Shown piece after piece: positions 7,237-14,928 of a stretch of 25,643 bases of DNA. This stretch comes from an uncultured Roseburia sp. (lineage in GTDB: Bacteria > Bacillota > Clostridia > Lachnospirales > Lachnospiraceae). The notes under the pieces are model-generated. The model did no database searches. It worked only from the letters and a program-made list of their open reading frames with translations, and was not told where the DNA came from. Location of the stretch: positions 1 to 25,643 of the forward strand of contig URJS01000029.1 in the NCBI GenBank assembly GCA_900548205.1. The letters are read 5' to 3'. A program made the position numbers and the translations under genes. Every line of letters begins with the position of its first letter. The first letter of the stretch is position 1.

Positions 7237-8081
7237 CAAAAAAGAAAAACCATGTGAAAACAATTTCTACAGCGACAGGGATTTTTACTTATCTCTGTCT
7301 GGGGTGGGCGCTGCTGATCTCGCTTGTGCCGATCGTCTGGCTGGTGTTATCCAGCTTTAAGGCAGACCCGCTTGCAAGACCAGGCTTTATGCTGCCGGAC
7401 GCGATCTGTCTGGACGGTTACATTTCCACCTTTCGCGATCTTCATGTCATGCGTTATTTCGGAAACAGTATGTGGATCGCCGGGATGTCTGTGGTGCTCA
7501 GTATGCTGATGATCTCCATGTCTGCCTATGTTGTGGCGCGCATGGATTTTAAGGGAAAAAAGCTTGTCAGCATGATGCTCTACTCTACCATGTTTATTCC
7601 GGCTACGGCGCTGACGTATCCGGTTTATAACTTAGTCAACCGCTTACATATTTATAACACGAGAGCGGCGCTCATTTTTATTTACGCGTGCAGCGGTATT
7701 GCAATCAGCTTTATCGTGATTCGGAACTACTATGGAAATATTCCAAAGGAGCTTGAGGAAGCGGCGCGGATTGACGGCTGCGGTTATATCCAGACATGGT
7801 GGAAGGTCATTTTTCCGATTGCAAGACCGGGAATTTTAACAGCTGCCGTGCTGGCGTTTCTCAATAACTGGAATGAGTATTACTGGGCGTCTCTTGTGAT
7901 CATCGACCGCGAGAAAATGACGGTGCCGGCGCTCTTATCAACCTTTACAACCGCATTTCGGACGAATTATAACGGACTTTTCTCCGCGATGGTTGTCATC
8001 ATACTGCCTCCGGTCATTTTATACTGCGTGTTCAACAAATTCTTTGTGGAAGCGCTTTCCGGCGGAGCGGTCAAGGGTTAA
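7233..8081 (+). CDS. CUT1 sugar ABC transporter permease (MalG/UgpE-like)
   Basis: A 282-aa inner-membrane permease, second half of the transport channel. It starts at an ATGA overlap with the preceding permease stop, a mark of translational coupling. A short basic N-terminus precedes the first membrane segment (about 17-38). Several further segments follow, and the EAA loop reads ELEEAARIDGCGYIQTWWKV. Length and layout are usual for MalG-type subunits. Thirty bases later a Gfo/Idh oxidoreductase gene begins in the same operon. Confidence 0.93.
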   Translation: MTKKKNHVKTISTATGIFTYLCLGWALLISLVPIVWLVLSSFKADPLARPGFMLPDAICLDGYISTFRDLHVMRYFGNSMWIAGMSVVLSMLMISMSAYVVARMDFKGKKLVSMMLYSTMFIPATALTYPVYNLVNRLHIYNTRAALIFIYACSGIAISFIVIRNYYGNIPKELEEAARIDGCGYIQTWWKVIFPIARPGILTAAVLAFLNNWNEYYWASLVIIDREKMTVPALLSTFTTAFRTNYNGLFSAMVVIILPPVILYCVFNKFFVEALSGGAVKG

Positions 8082-8111
8082 GACATTTTTGCAGAAACGA
8101 TGGAGGAAACT

Positions 8112-9374
8112 ATGAAGCAGGTAACAGCTATTTTGATCGGCGCAGGTCAGCGGGGGGCAGACGCCTATGCGGCCTATGCGCTTCGTTATCCGAATGAATT
8201 GAAATTTGTGGCGGTGGCAGAGCCGCGCGAGGATCGCAGACAAGAATTTCAGGCGCTGCATGGAATTAGTGAGGAAAATTGTACGAGGGATTGGAGAGAA
8301 CTTTTGGAGCGTCCGAAATTTGCCGACTGCGTGCTGATCTGCACACAGGATAAGATGCATTTTGAGCCGTTAAAGCTTGCGGCCAAAAAGGGCTATGACA
8401 TTTTATGTGAAAAACCGATTACGCCGGATAAGGGAGAGCTGCTTGCCATTCGGCAGTTAGCCATGGAATATGACGGAATCATCAGTGTTGCCCATGTGCT
8501 GCGATACTCTCCGTTTTTTACAAAAATAAAGGAGCTGCTCGCAGAGGGGCGCATCGGAGCGCTGATGAATATCCAGCATATGGAATGCGTCGGCTACTGG
8601 CATATGGCACACAGCTTTGTGCGCGGGAATTGGAGAAACAGCAGTGAGAGCTGCCCGATGATCCTCGCAAAATGCTGTCATGATTTTGACATTCTGCTGT
8701 GGCTTGTGGGAACGTCCTGTCAGTCCGTGTCAAGCTTTGGAGACAGAAGCCTTTTTTGTGAGGAGAGAGCGCCCAAGGGAGCGCCGCAGTACTGCATGGA
8801 TGGCTGCGCGCACAGAGATACCTGCCCTTACTACGCGCCGCGCTTTTATCTGGAGCATCCGAAGGCAAAGGAGGACGGTTTTTGGCGTGTGGTGACGATG
8901 GCAGAGGATGATGCGGGGCTTTTGGATGCATTAAAGAAAGGTCCTTACGGACGCTGTGTCTATCATTGTGACAATGATGTGGCAGACCACCAGATCGTCA
9001 ACATGGAATTTGAGGGAGGAGTGACAGTCAGCCTTACGATGAGCGCATTTACAGATCGCTGTGAGCGGATCATCCGATTACAGGGCAGCCACGGGCAGAT
9101 CAGCGGTTGGATGGAGGATAACCGGATTGAGGTTGTGGATTTTGCGGCCGGACAAAAGACGGTGATCGACTTAAATGCGCCTTCCGGCGGACACAGCGGA
9201 AGTGATGCTGCAATGATGAAGCAGTTTGTGCGCATGATCGCACAGAAGGATAAGGAACGGAACCTAAGCAGCGCTGTTTCTGCGGTTGATTCACATCTGC
9301 TCGCGCTTGCGGCAGAAAAGAGCCGCAAAAACGGCGGAGCAGCCGTGATACTTGAGAAATTCAGGGCGGAGTAA
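8112..9374 (+). CDS. Gfo/Idh/MocA-family NAD(P)-dependent oxidoreductase
   Basis: A 420-aa cytoplasmic sugar oxidoreductase. I chose ATG 8112, five bases after GGAGG, over ATG 8100, which contains that site. The N-terminal Rossmann domain shows GAGQRG (about 10-15) and the family lysine motif CEKP (about residue 100), and the C-terminal part has the usual beta-sheet domain. A Cys-rich insert (Cys216, Cys228, Cys232, Cys238) lies in the substrate domain and could bind a metal or simply be structural; such inserts occur in some gut Firmicute members. The substrate is unknown. It sits between the oligosaccharide permeases and the fucosidase, so a sugar or sugar derivative released from imported glycans is the best inference. 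Confidence 0.88.
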   Translation: MKQVTAILIGAGQRGADAYAAYALRYPNELKFVAVAEPREDRRQEFQALHGISEENCTRDWRELLERPKFADCVLICTQDKMHFEPLKLAAKKGYDILCEKPITPDKGELLAIRQLAMEYDGIISVAHVLRYSPFFTKIKELLAEGRIGALMNIQHMECVGYWHMAHSFVRGNWRNSSESCPMILAKCCHDFDILLWLVGTSCQSVSSFGDRSLFCEERAPKGAPQYCMDGCAHRDTCPYYAPRFYLEHPKAKEDGFWRVVTMAEDDAGLLDALKKGPYGRCVYHCDNDVADHQIVNMEFEGGVTVSLTMSAFTDRCERIIRLQGSHGQISGWMEDNRIEVVDFAAGQKTVIDLNAPSGGHSGSDAAMMKQFVRMIAQKDKERNLSSAVSAVDSHLLALAAEKSRKNGGAAVILEKFRAE

Positions 9375-9385
9375 ATGGAGGAAAA

Positions 9386-10693
9386 ATGAATCAGGAAATC
9401 AGAGAGAGAACAAAATGGTTTATGGACGCAAGATTCGGCATGTTCATTCACTGGGGGCTGTATGCGATTCCGGCGTGCGGCGAATGGGTGATGTCGGAGC
9501 GTGAGATGACAGTCGCAGAATATGAGAAATACTTTGATCTGTTTGATCCCGCGGACTATCAGCCGAGTGAGTGGGCGCGTCTTGCAAAGGCGGCAGGGAT
9601 GAAATATGCGGTGCTCACGGCGAAGCACCACGACGGCTTTTGCCTGTTTGATTCGGCGCTGACAGATTATAAGGCGACAAACACAAAAGCCGGAAGGGAT
9701 TTGGTGCGGGAGTTTTTGGAGGCATTTCGTGCGGAGGGGATCAAGGTCGGTCTGTACTTTTCGATCATCGACTGGCATCATCCGGATTTCCCGAAGTATG
9801 GCGACAGACAGCACCCGATGAGAAACCGCGGGGAGTTTAAGGATGAGCAGATTGATTTCGACCGTTATCTGACCTATATGCACGGGCAGGTAAAGGAGCT
9901 TGTGACCAATTACGGAAAGCTCGATCTGCTATGGTTTGATTTCTCCTACGACGATATGTGCGGAGAGAAGTGGAAGGCGACAGACCTGATCCGCATGGTG
10001 CGCGAGTACCAGCCGGATGTTGTCATCGACAACCGGCTGGAGGGAGCAGGGGATAATCACGGAAGCATCGCGACAGCAAATCCATTGATTTACAGCGGGG
10101 ATTTTGCAAGTCCGGAGCAGATCATTCCGCCGGGAGGCGTGCAGGATGAGCTGGGCGAGCAGATTCCGTGGGAGCTCTGTGCGACGATGAACAACCACTG
10201 GGGCTTCTGCAATTACGACTATGACTATAAGTCACCGGAAATGCTTGTGCGAAAGCTTGTGGAATGCGTCAGCAAGGGCGGCAACATGATCTTAAATGTC
10301 GGACCGGATGCAAGAGGAAATATTCCAAGACAGAGCGTGGACATTCTGGAGAAAATCGGCGCATGGATGAAAAAGAACGGCGAGAGTATTTACGGCTGCG
10401 GCGTCTGTGAGCTGCCGAAGCCGGAGTGGGGCAGATATACCAAAAAGGGAAATGTCATCTATGCCCATGTCTACGAGGAGCCTCTGGGGGCGCTGCCGCT
10501 TTACGGAATTGCGCCGGAGCGGCTGGATGAGGTCTACTATGTGGAAAACGGCAGCGAGATGAAGCGCGGGGAGGCATGGAATACCGTGCTGTATAGCGAT
10601 GTGGCTTTTGTCTCGTTTGGCGAGAATCCGGTATTTACCTATCCGCTTCCGGACCGGATGGATACCGTATTAAAAATTATATTAAAAGACTAA
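9386..10693 (+). CDS. GH29 alpha-L-fucosidase, cytoplasmic
   Basis: A 435-aa glycoside hydrolase expected to release L-fucose from fucosylated oligosaccharides with retention of configuration. It starts with the family block RFGMFIHWGLYAIPA (about 16-30). TAKHHDGFCLFDS follows (about 78-90), then WFDFSY, where Asp185 is the likely nucleophile. SKGGNMILNVGPDARG in the last third is also typical. There is no signal peptide, so it acts on sugar already imported, in agreement with the transporter genes before it. It is shorter than many GH29 proteins and lacks an added carbohydrate-binding module. The linkage preference (alpha-1,2 versus 1,3/1,4) cannot be told. GGAGG precedes the ATG, and a terminator follows. 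Confidence 0.93.
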   Translation: MNQEIRERTKWFMDARFGMFIHWGLYAIPACGEWVMSEREMTVAEYEKYFDLFDPADYQPSEWARLAKAAGMKYAVLTAKHHDGFCLFDSALTDYKATNTKAGRDLVREFLEAFRAEGIKVGLYFSIIDWHHPDFPKYGDRQHPMRNRGEFKDEQIDFDRYLTYMHGQVKELVTNYGKLDLLWFDFSYDDMCGEKWKATDLIRMVREYQPDVVIDNRLEGAGDNHGSIATANPLIYSGDFASPEQIIPPGGVQDELGEQIPWELCATMNNHWGFCNYDYDYKSPEMLVRKLVECVSKGGNMILNVGPDARGNIPRQSVDILEKIGAWMKKNGESIYGCGVCELPKPEWGRYTKKGNVIYAHVYEEPLGALPLYGIAPERLDEVYYVENGSEMKRGEAWNTVLYSDVAFVSFGENPVFTYPLPDRMDTVLKIILKD

Positions 10694-10703
10694 AAAGCAG
10701 TAC

Positions 10704-10738
10704 AAAAAACCGTATTTCTTAGGGAAGTACGGTTTTTT
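10704..10738 (+). terminator. Rho-independent terminator after the fucosidase
   Basis: AAAAAACCGTA (10704-10714) pairs with TACGGTTTTTT (10728-10738) over a 13-base loop. It ends the CUT1/fucosidase operon. Because the stem is flanked by A6 and T6, it could work in both directions. Confidence 0.85.
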
Positions 10739-10770
10739 GTTGTTTTGCAATCCTGAGATTCCTTCGTCAT

Positions 10771-10785
10771 GGTAAAAATTTCACC
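10771..10785. promoter_or_regulatory. Imperfect palindrome upstream of the CUT2 operon
   Basis: GGTAAAAATTTCACC is an imperfect inverted repeat (GGT-AA and TT-ACC with one mismatched pair), 21 bases upstream of the tentative -35. Candidate operator only. Confidence 0.25.
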
Positions 10786-10805
10786 TATTTTGGCAAAATA
10801 TTCTA

Positions 10806-10834
10806 TTCTTATCCGGCAGGAAATTGCGTATAGT
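10806..10834 (+). promoter_or_regulatory. Tentative promoter of the CUT2 transporter operon
   Basis: TATAGT (10829-10834) is a good -10, but the element 17 bases upstream, TTCTTA (10806-10811), matches the -35 consensus poorly. An activator would be needed if this is the promoter. The leader to GTG 10875 would be about 35 bases. Confidence 0.35.
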
Positions 10835-10874
10835 GATAGCAGAAGAAAACAAGAGCATAAAGGAAGGTGAAAAT

Positions 10875-12368
10875 GTGGGGGAGACAATTTTGCGGATGGA
10901 GGGGATCGATAAATCCTTTACCGGTGTACATGCCCTAAAAGGGGTTGATTTCGACCTGCAAAAGGGTGAGGTACATGCATTGATGGGGGAAAACGGAGCA
11001 GGAAAGTCCACATTGATGAAGATTTTGACCGGTATCTATGCAAAGGACGCCGGGACGATTACATACGAAGGCGCGGCAGTGGAATTTAAGACGCCGAAGG
11101 AGGCGCAGGACGCAGGAATTGCAATCGTTCATCAGGAGCTGAACATGATGAATCATCTGACAGTCGCTCAGAATATTTTTATCGGCAGAGAGGCGATGAG
11201 CGGCAGGATCATCAACGATAAGAAGATGAATGAGGATGCCGCGGCGCTGTTTCGACGATTAAATATCAAGATTGATCCGGCGGCGGTTATGGGAGATCTG
11301 ACAGTCGGTAAGCAGCAGATGTGCGAGATCGCAAAAGCAATCTCAAGAGAGGCCAAGCTGATTGTATTTGATGAGCCGACTGCGGCGCTCACGGACGCGG
11401 AGATCGAGGAGCTGTTTAAGATCATCCGTGATTTAAGGGAGCGGGGACTTGGCATTATTTATATTTCCCATCGTATGGATGAGATCAAAGTGATCACCGA
11501 TCGCGTGACGGTCATGCGAGACGGAGAATATGTGGGAACCCTGATCACAAAGGACTGCTCGAAGGAAGATATTATCAATATGATGGTCGGGCGCGTTATC
11601 TATGAGGAGCCAAAGCAAAAGAGCATGGTGGCACAGGACGCTCCGGTTGTCTTAAGCGTTCGTCACTTAAATGCGGGCAAGCTGGTTCGGGATGTAAGCT
11701 TTGATTTGCGCAAGGGTGAAATTCTTGGCTTTGCCGGTCTGATGGGAGCCGGACGCACGGAGACGGCACGCGCGATTTTTGGCGCAGACCCCGTGGAGAG
11801 CGGTGAGATTTACATGAATGGAAAGCAGGTGCAGATCAAATGCCCGAAGGACGCTGTCGCGGCCGGTATCGGCTATCTGTCGGAGGACAGAAAGCGCTAT
11901 GGGATCATTCTTGATAAGACGATCACGGAAAATTCCACGATGGCAGCGATGGAGGAATATCAAAAAGGCGTATTTATTGATAGGAAGAAAGAGCGTCAGG
12001 TGACAGAAAGCTATGTAAAGAAATTAAAGACAAAAACGCCTACGGTCGATGCGGCGGTCGGAAATCTTTCCGGCGGCAATCAGCAGAAGGTTGTCATTGC
12101 AAAGTGGCTGGTGAGAGACTGTGAGGTATTGATCTTTGACGAACCGACAAGAGGGATCGACGTTGGGGCAAAGAGTGAGATCTATCATCTGATGAATGAG
12201 CTGGCAGCAGCTGGGAAGGCGATCATTATGATTTCCTCGGAGCTGCCGGAGGTATTGCGCATGAGCGACCGCATTATGGTAATGTGCGAGGGAAGGATCA
12301 CCGGTGAGATACCGATTGAGGAAGCGTCTCAGGCAAGCATTATGACAGCGGCAACGTTAAGGGATTAG
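10875..12368 (+). CDS. CUT2 sugar ABC transporter ATPase (RbsA/MglA-like), two ABC domains
   Basis: A 497-aa ATPase that powers a monosaccharide importer. GTG 10875 is chosen because AAGGAAGG lies eight bases before it; upstream in-frame codons have no site. The first ABC domain has Walker A GENGAGKST, signature LTVGKQQM and Walker B LIVFDEPT. The second has the degenerate Walker A GLMGAGRTE normal for this family, signature LSGGNQQK and Walker B LIFDEPTRGID. The permease follows after 13 bases and a binding lipoprotein after that, so the transporter is complete. Between a fucosidase operon and a deoxyhexose microcompartment operon, L-fucose or L-rhamnose is a plausible cargo, but ribose- or galactose-type sugars cannot be excluded. 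Confidence 0.95.
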   Translation: MGETILRMEGIDKSFTGVHALKGVDFDLQKGEVHALMGENGAGKSTLMKILTGIYAKDAGTITYEGAAVEFKTPKEAQDAGIAIVHQELNMMNHLTVAQNIFIGREAMSGRIINDKKMNEDAAALFRRLNIKIDPAAVMGDLTVGKQQMCEIAKAISREAKLIVFDEPTAALTDAEIEELFKIIRDLRERGLGIIYISHRMDEIKVITDRVTVMRDGEYVGTLITKDCSKEDIINMMVGRVIYEEPKQKSMVAQDAPVVLSVRHLNAGKLVRDVSFDLRKGEILGFAGLMGAGRTETARAIFGADPVESGEIYMNGKQVQIKCPKDAVAAGIGYLSEDRKRYGIILDKTITENSTMAAMEEYQKGVFIDRKKERQVTESYVKKLKTKTPTVDAAVGNLSGGNQQKVVIAKWLVRDCEVLIFDEPTRGIDVGAKSEIYHLMNELAAAGKAIIMISSELPEVLRMSDRIMVMCEGRITGEIPIEEASQASIMTAATLRD

Positions 12369-12381
12369 GGGGAGTGAGAAA

Positions 12382-13398
12382 ATGTCTGATAATAAGAAAA
12401 ATAAGTTTACGGATAATCCGGTGGTAAAGGCGATCGGAACGCAGCGGTTGATCGCAATGCTGGCTTTGTGTGTGCTGTTTGTCTTTTTCTGCGCCGCATC
12501 ACCGTCCTTCCGTCAGTACAGCACATTTGTAAGTATTATGGATGCGTCCTATTATATCGGATTTATGGCGATCGGTGTTACCTTCGCGATCATTACGGGA
12601 GGGATCGATCTTTCGATCGGAACGGTGCTTGTGTGTTCTTCCCTGATTTCGGGAACGCTGGCAACCAAATATAATCTTCCGGTCGGGCTTTGTCTGCTGA
12701 TCGGAATTTTGATCGGCGCGCTGTTTGGACTGTGCAACGGTCTTATGGTATCAAAGATGGGATTGCCGCCCTTTATTGCGACGCTTGGCACAATGATGAT
12801 CTCCAAAGGACTTGGGTCGATCTTTACGAGAGCGCAGAGCGTGACATGGCCGCAAAGCACGGAGCCTGGCGGGTGGTTTCGCAATATTTTTAAGGTGACG
12901 ATACAGACGGACAGTGGAATCGTCATGATACCGACAGGCTTTATTCTTCTGGTCGTGCTTGCGATCTTAATGGCTGTCATTTTAAATAAGACGAAAACAG
13001 GACGCTACATTCTGGCATTGGGAAGCAATAAAGAGGCAACGCGTTTATCCGGCGTGAATATTGCAAAATATGAGACGCTTGCCTATGTGTTCAGCGGAAC
13101 GTTCGCAGGAATCGCAGGCGTTGCATATGCGGCTACCTATTCCACCCTGCTTCCGGGAAACGGCGGCGGTATGGAGCTTGACGCGATCGCCGGTGTTGTC
13201 ATCGGCGGAACGAGTATGAGCGGCGGCTACGGAACGATCGGCGGAACCTTGATCGGTGTGTTCATCATGTCAGTATTAAAGATCGGACTTCCGTTTGTCG
13301 GTCTGCAGAATCAGTATCAGCAGTTCATTACAGGCTTTGTACTTATTATTGCAGTATTTGCGGACGTCTACAATCGGAGAAAAAAGAGCAAAAATTGA
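12382..13398 (+). CDS. CUT2 sugar ABC transporter permease (RbsC-like)
   Basis: A 338-aa multi-pass membrane protein of the BPD_transp_2 family, the usual length for RbsC homologues, which act as homodimers. The conserved segment ITGGIDLSIG lies near residue 75. KTGRYILALGSNKEATRLSG marks the cytoplasmic coupling region, and GTSMSGGYGTIGGTLIG lies near the C-terminus. AGGGGGAGTGAG precedes the ATG. The protein ends in a lysine/arginine-rich tail. Between this gene and the binding protein is a 58-base gap with a weak CCC-TTAT-GGG hairpin. Confidence 0.94.
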   Translation: MSDNKKNKFTDNPVVKAIGTQRLIAMLALCVLFVFFCAASPSFRQYSTFVSIMDASYYIGFMAIGVTFAIITGGIDLSIGTVLVCSSLISGTLATKYNLPVGLCLLIGILIGALFGLCNGLMVSKMGLPPFIATLGTMMISKGLGSIFTRAQSVTWPQSTEPGGWFRNIFKVTIQTDSGIVMIPTGFILLVVLAILMAVILNKTKTGRYILALGSNKEATRLSGVNIAKYETLAYVFSGTFAGIAGVAYAATYSTLLPGNGGGMELDAIAGVVIGGTSMSGGYGTIGGTLIGVFIMSVLKIGLPFVGLQNQYQQFITGFVLIIAVFADVYNRRKKSKN

Positions 13399-13456
13399 TC
13401 ATGTATGTATCCCTTATGGGGCATAAATAAAAAATTTTCTATTGGGAGGTAGAAGT

Positions 13457-14602
13457 ATGAAACGAAAATTATTGAGTGCGCTGTTATGCGTATCTATGGC
13501 TGCTGCATTGTTTGCAGGCTGCGGTGACAAGCCGGCAGAGCCGACGACAGGTACGCCGGATGCATCAGGTACGCCGGATGCGGCTTCCACTGAGGCATCC
13601 AAACCCGAGGAGTCGGGAACCGATGAGGAAATGCTGATCTATCTTGTTTCCAAGGGCTTCCAGCATCAGTACTGGCAGGCGGTGTATCAGGGAGCGCTTG
13701 AGGCGGCGGCAGAGTATGGGGTAAAGATGGAGATGGTCGGACCGCCTTCGGAGAGTGACATCCAAGAGCAGGTACAGATGTTAAATAACGCGATCAACTT
13801 AAAGCCGGCAGCGATCGGTCTGGCAGCGCTTGATACGGAGGCTTGTATGGATTTGATCAAGGTAGCGCAGGATTCTAAGATCCCGATCATTGGATTTGAC
13901 TCCGGTGTTCCGAATGCGCCGGACGGTGCGATCTATGCAAATGCATCCACAGACAACTATGCGGCAGGCGAACTTGCGGCAGAGGAGACCTACAAATTGA
14001 TCGAGAGTAAGATCACAGACGCCAAGGAGCCGGTAAGAATCGGCGTAATGTCGCAGGATGCAACCTCTGAGGCGATCTTAAACCGCGGCTATGGCTTTGT
14101 CGATAAGATGAAGGCGCTGGCAGAGGCAGCAGGAAAGAAGGTTTCCGTTGAGGGTCATACAAACTTTGTCGATAAGTGCGGCGGAACGGTAGACGGTGCG
14201 GATGTGATCATTGAGGTGGTTGTTCCGGCAGCCGTACAGGCGGAATTGTCTGTGGCAGACGGCTCAGCGCTGTTGAATAAAAAGGATATTATTGCAGTAT
14301 ATGCCTCCAACCAGTTCTCCGGCGAGGGACTTGTAAATGCAGACGCAAACCTTCATAAGCTTGGTGCAGACGGTGTGATCGGTGTAGCGTTTGACTCCGG
14401 CAAGGTGATCATGGACGCGATCAAGTCCGGCACACTTTCGGGCGCTGTGACACAGGATCCGATCGCGATCGGTTACAAGACTGTAGAGCTTGCGGTTGCT
14501 GCGGCAAAGGGCGAGACGGTATCTGATGTAGATACGGGCTGTAAGTGGTATACGGCAGAGAACATGGAAGACGAAGATATTGCTCCAATTCTTTATGAAT
14601 AA
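13457..14602 (+). CDS. CUT2 periplasmic-binding-type lipoprotein (RbsB-like)
   Basis: A 381-aa sugar-binding lipoprotein for the preceding ATPase and permease. ATG 13457 follows TGGGAGG by about nine bases. The signal peptide ends in a lipobox LFAGC with Cys22. The linker contains two copies of GTPDA, from an 18-base duplication (13550-13563 and 13568-13581). The rest is a Peripla_BP_4 domain with QVQMLNNAINLKPAAIGLAA, PIIGFDSGVP and GVAFDSGKVIMDAIKSG. It is separately closed by a strong terminator, so it ends the operon. The ligand is unknown; a deoxyhexose is inferred from context. Confidence 0.94.
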   Translation: MKRKLLSALLCVSMAAALFAGCGDKPAEPTTGTPDASGTPDAASTEASKPEESGTDEEMLIYLVSKGFQHQYWQAVYQGALEAAAEYGVKMEMVGPPSESDIQEQVQMLNNAINLKPAAIGLAALDTEACMDLIKVAQDSKIPIIGFDSGVPNAPDGAIYANASTDNYAAGELAAEETYKLIESKITDAKEPVRIGVMSQDATSEAILNRGYGFVDKMKALAEAAGKKVSVEGHTNFVDKCGGTVDGADVIIEVVVPAAVQAELSVADGSALLNKKDIIAVYASNQFSGEGLVNADANLHKLGADGVIGVAFDSGKVIMDAIKSGTLSGAVTQDPIAIGYKTVELAVAAAKGETVSDVDTGCKWYTAENMEDEDIAPILYE

Positions 14603-14609
14603 GGAACAA

Positions 14610-14650
14610 AAGGCAGGGGTCGGAACGATGATTCCGACCCCCTTGCTTTT
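14610..14650 (+). terminator. Strong Rho-independent terminator after the CUT2 operon
   Basis: The stem 14610-14625 pairs with 14632-14650 (AGGGGTCGGAA with TTCCGACCCCCT, plus flanking A/T pairs), with a 6-base loop and a TTTT end. The hairpin repeat at 14651 begins on the next base. Confidence 0.88.
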
Positions 14651-14728
14651 ATGACATAGGAAATTGCTCTGCAATCCTATGTCATAAAAACACACTTTGT
14701 GTGAGGATGCACACTTTTGTTCCATAGG
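14651..14728. repeat. Hairpin repeat element, short copy
   Basis: ATGACATAGG (14651-14660) pairs with CCTATGTCAT (14676-14685). Inside is ATTGC-TCT-GCAAT. A second hairpin CACAC-TTT-GTGTG follows, and the element ends CACACTTTTGTT and ATAGG (14724-14728). The same arrangement recurs at 24740-24912. Substitutions between the copies in the aligned left part fall in loops, bulges and linkers, not in stems. Confidence 0.8.
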
Positions 14729-14810
14729 CGTGTATGGCGAAGCGATAGTCTGTTGTTTTCATAAGGATGTTTTTGTTTTTCTTCTGAAAAAACAAGACAA
14801 TGACAGAAAA

Positions 14811-14830
14811 ACAACATAAAACAACATAAA
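14811..14830. promoter_or_regulatory. Tandem 10-bp direct repeats beside the -35
   Basis: ACAACATAAA occurs twice without a mismatch at 14811-14820 and 14821-14830, one helical turn apart, four bases before the -35 element. Further ACAAC/ACAAA words lie within the spacer. This could be an A-rich UP element or the site of a regulator that binds direct repeats, such as a DeoR-type protein (inference). Confidence 0.45.
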
Positions 14831-14834
14831 AATA

Positions 14835-14863
14835 TTGACAAACAACACAAACAAACATATAAT
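14835..14863 (+). promoter_or_regulatory. Perfect consensus sigma-A promoter of the microcompartment operon
   Basis: TTGACA (14835-14840), a 17-base spacer and TATAAT (14858-14863). All twelve consensus bases match. The transcript would start near 14870, about 59 bases before the preferred ATG. A promoter this strong in a catabolic operon implies tight repression, but I cannot identify the repressor. Confidence 0.88.
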
Positions 14864-14928
14864 TTAGGTGAATTGATGTTGGATTACGAGGGAAAAGAAA
14901 AAAATCCTTATCAGAAATGAGGCATTTT

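Larger units (their letters stand above)
14603..14916 (+). other. Intergenic region before the microcompartment operon
   Basis: Over 300 bases without a gene. In order it holds a strong terminator (14610-14650), a hairpin repeat (14651-14728), a decayed hairpin ending TGTTGTT (about 14729-14757), and a long T-rich then A-rich tract with a bulged hairpin (about 14773-14795). Two tandem ACAACATAAA units (14811-14830) and a consensus promoter (14835-14863) complete it. The sharp fall in GC from 14760 on is typical of a strong regulated promoter region. Confidence 0.7.

Noticed and set aside
10824..10874. TTG start giving a longer transporter ATPase
   Set aside because: No ribosome binding site before it, it overlaps the tentative -10, and GTG 10875 gives the usual family length and N-terminus.
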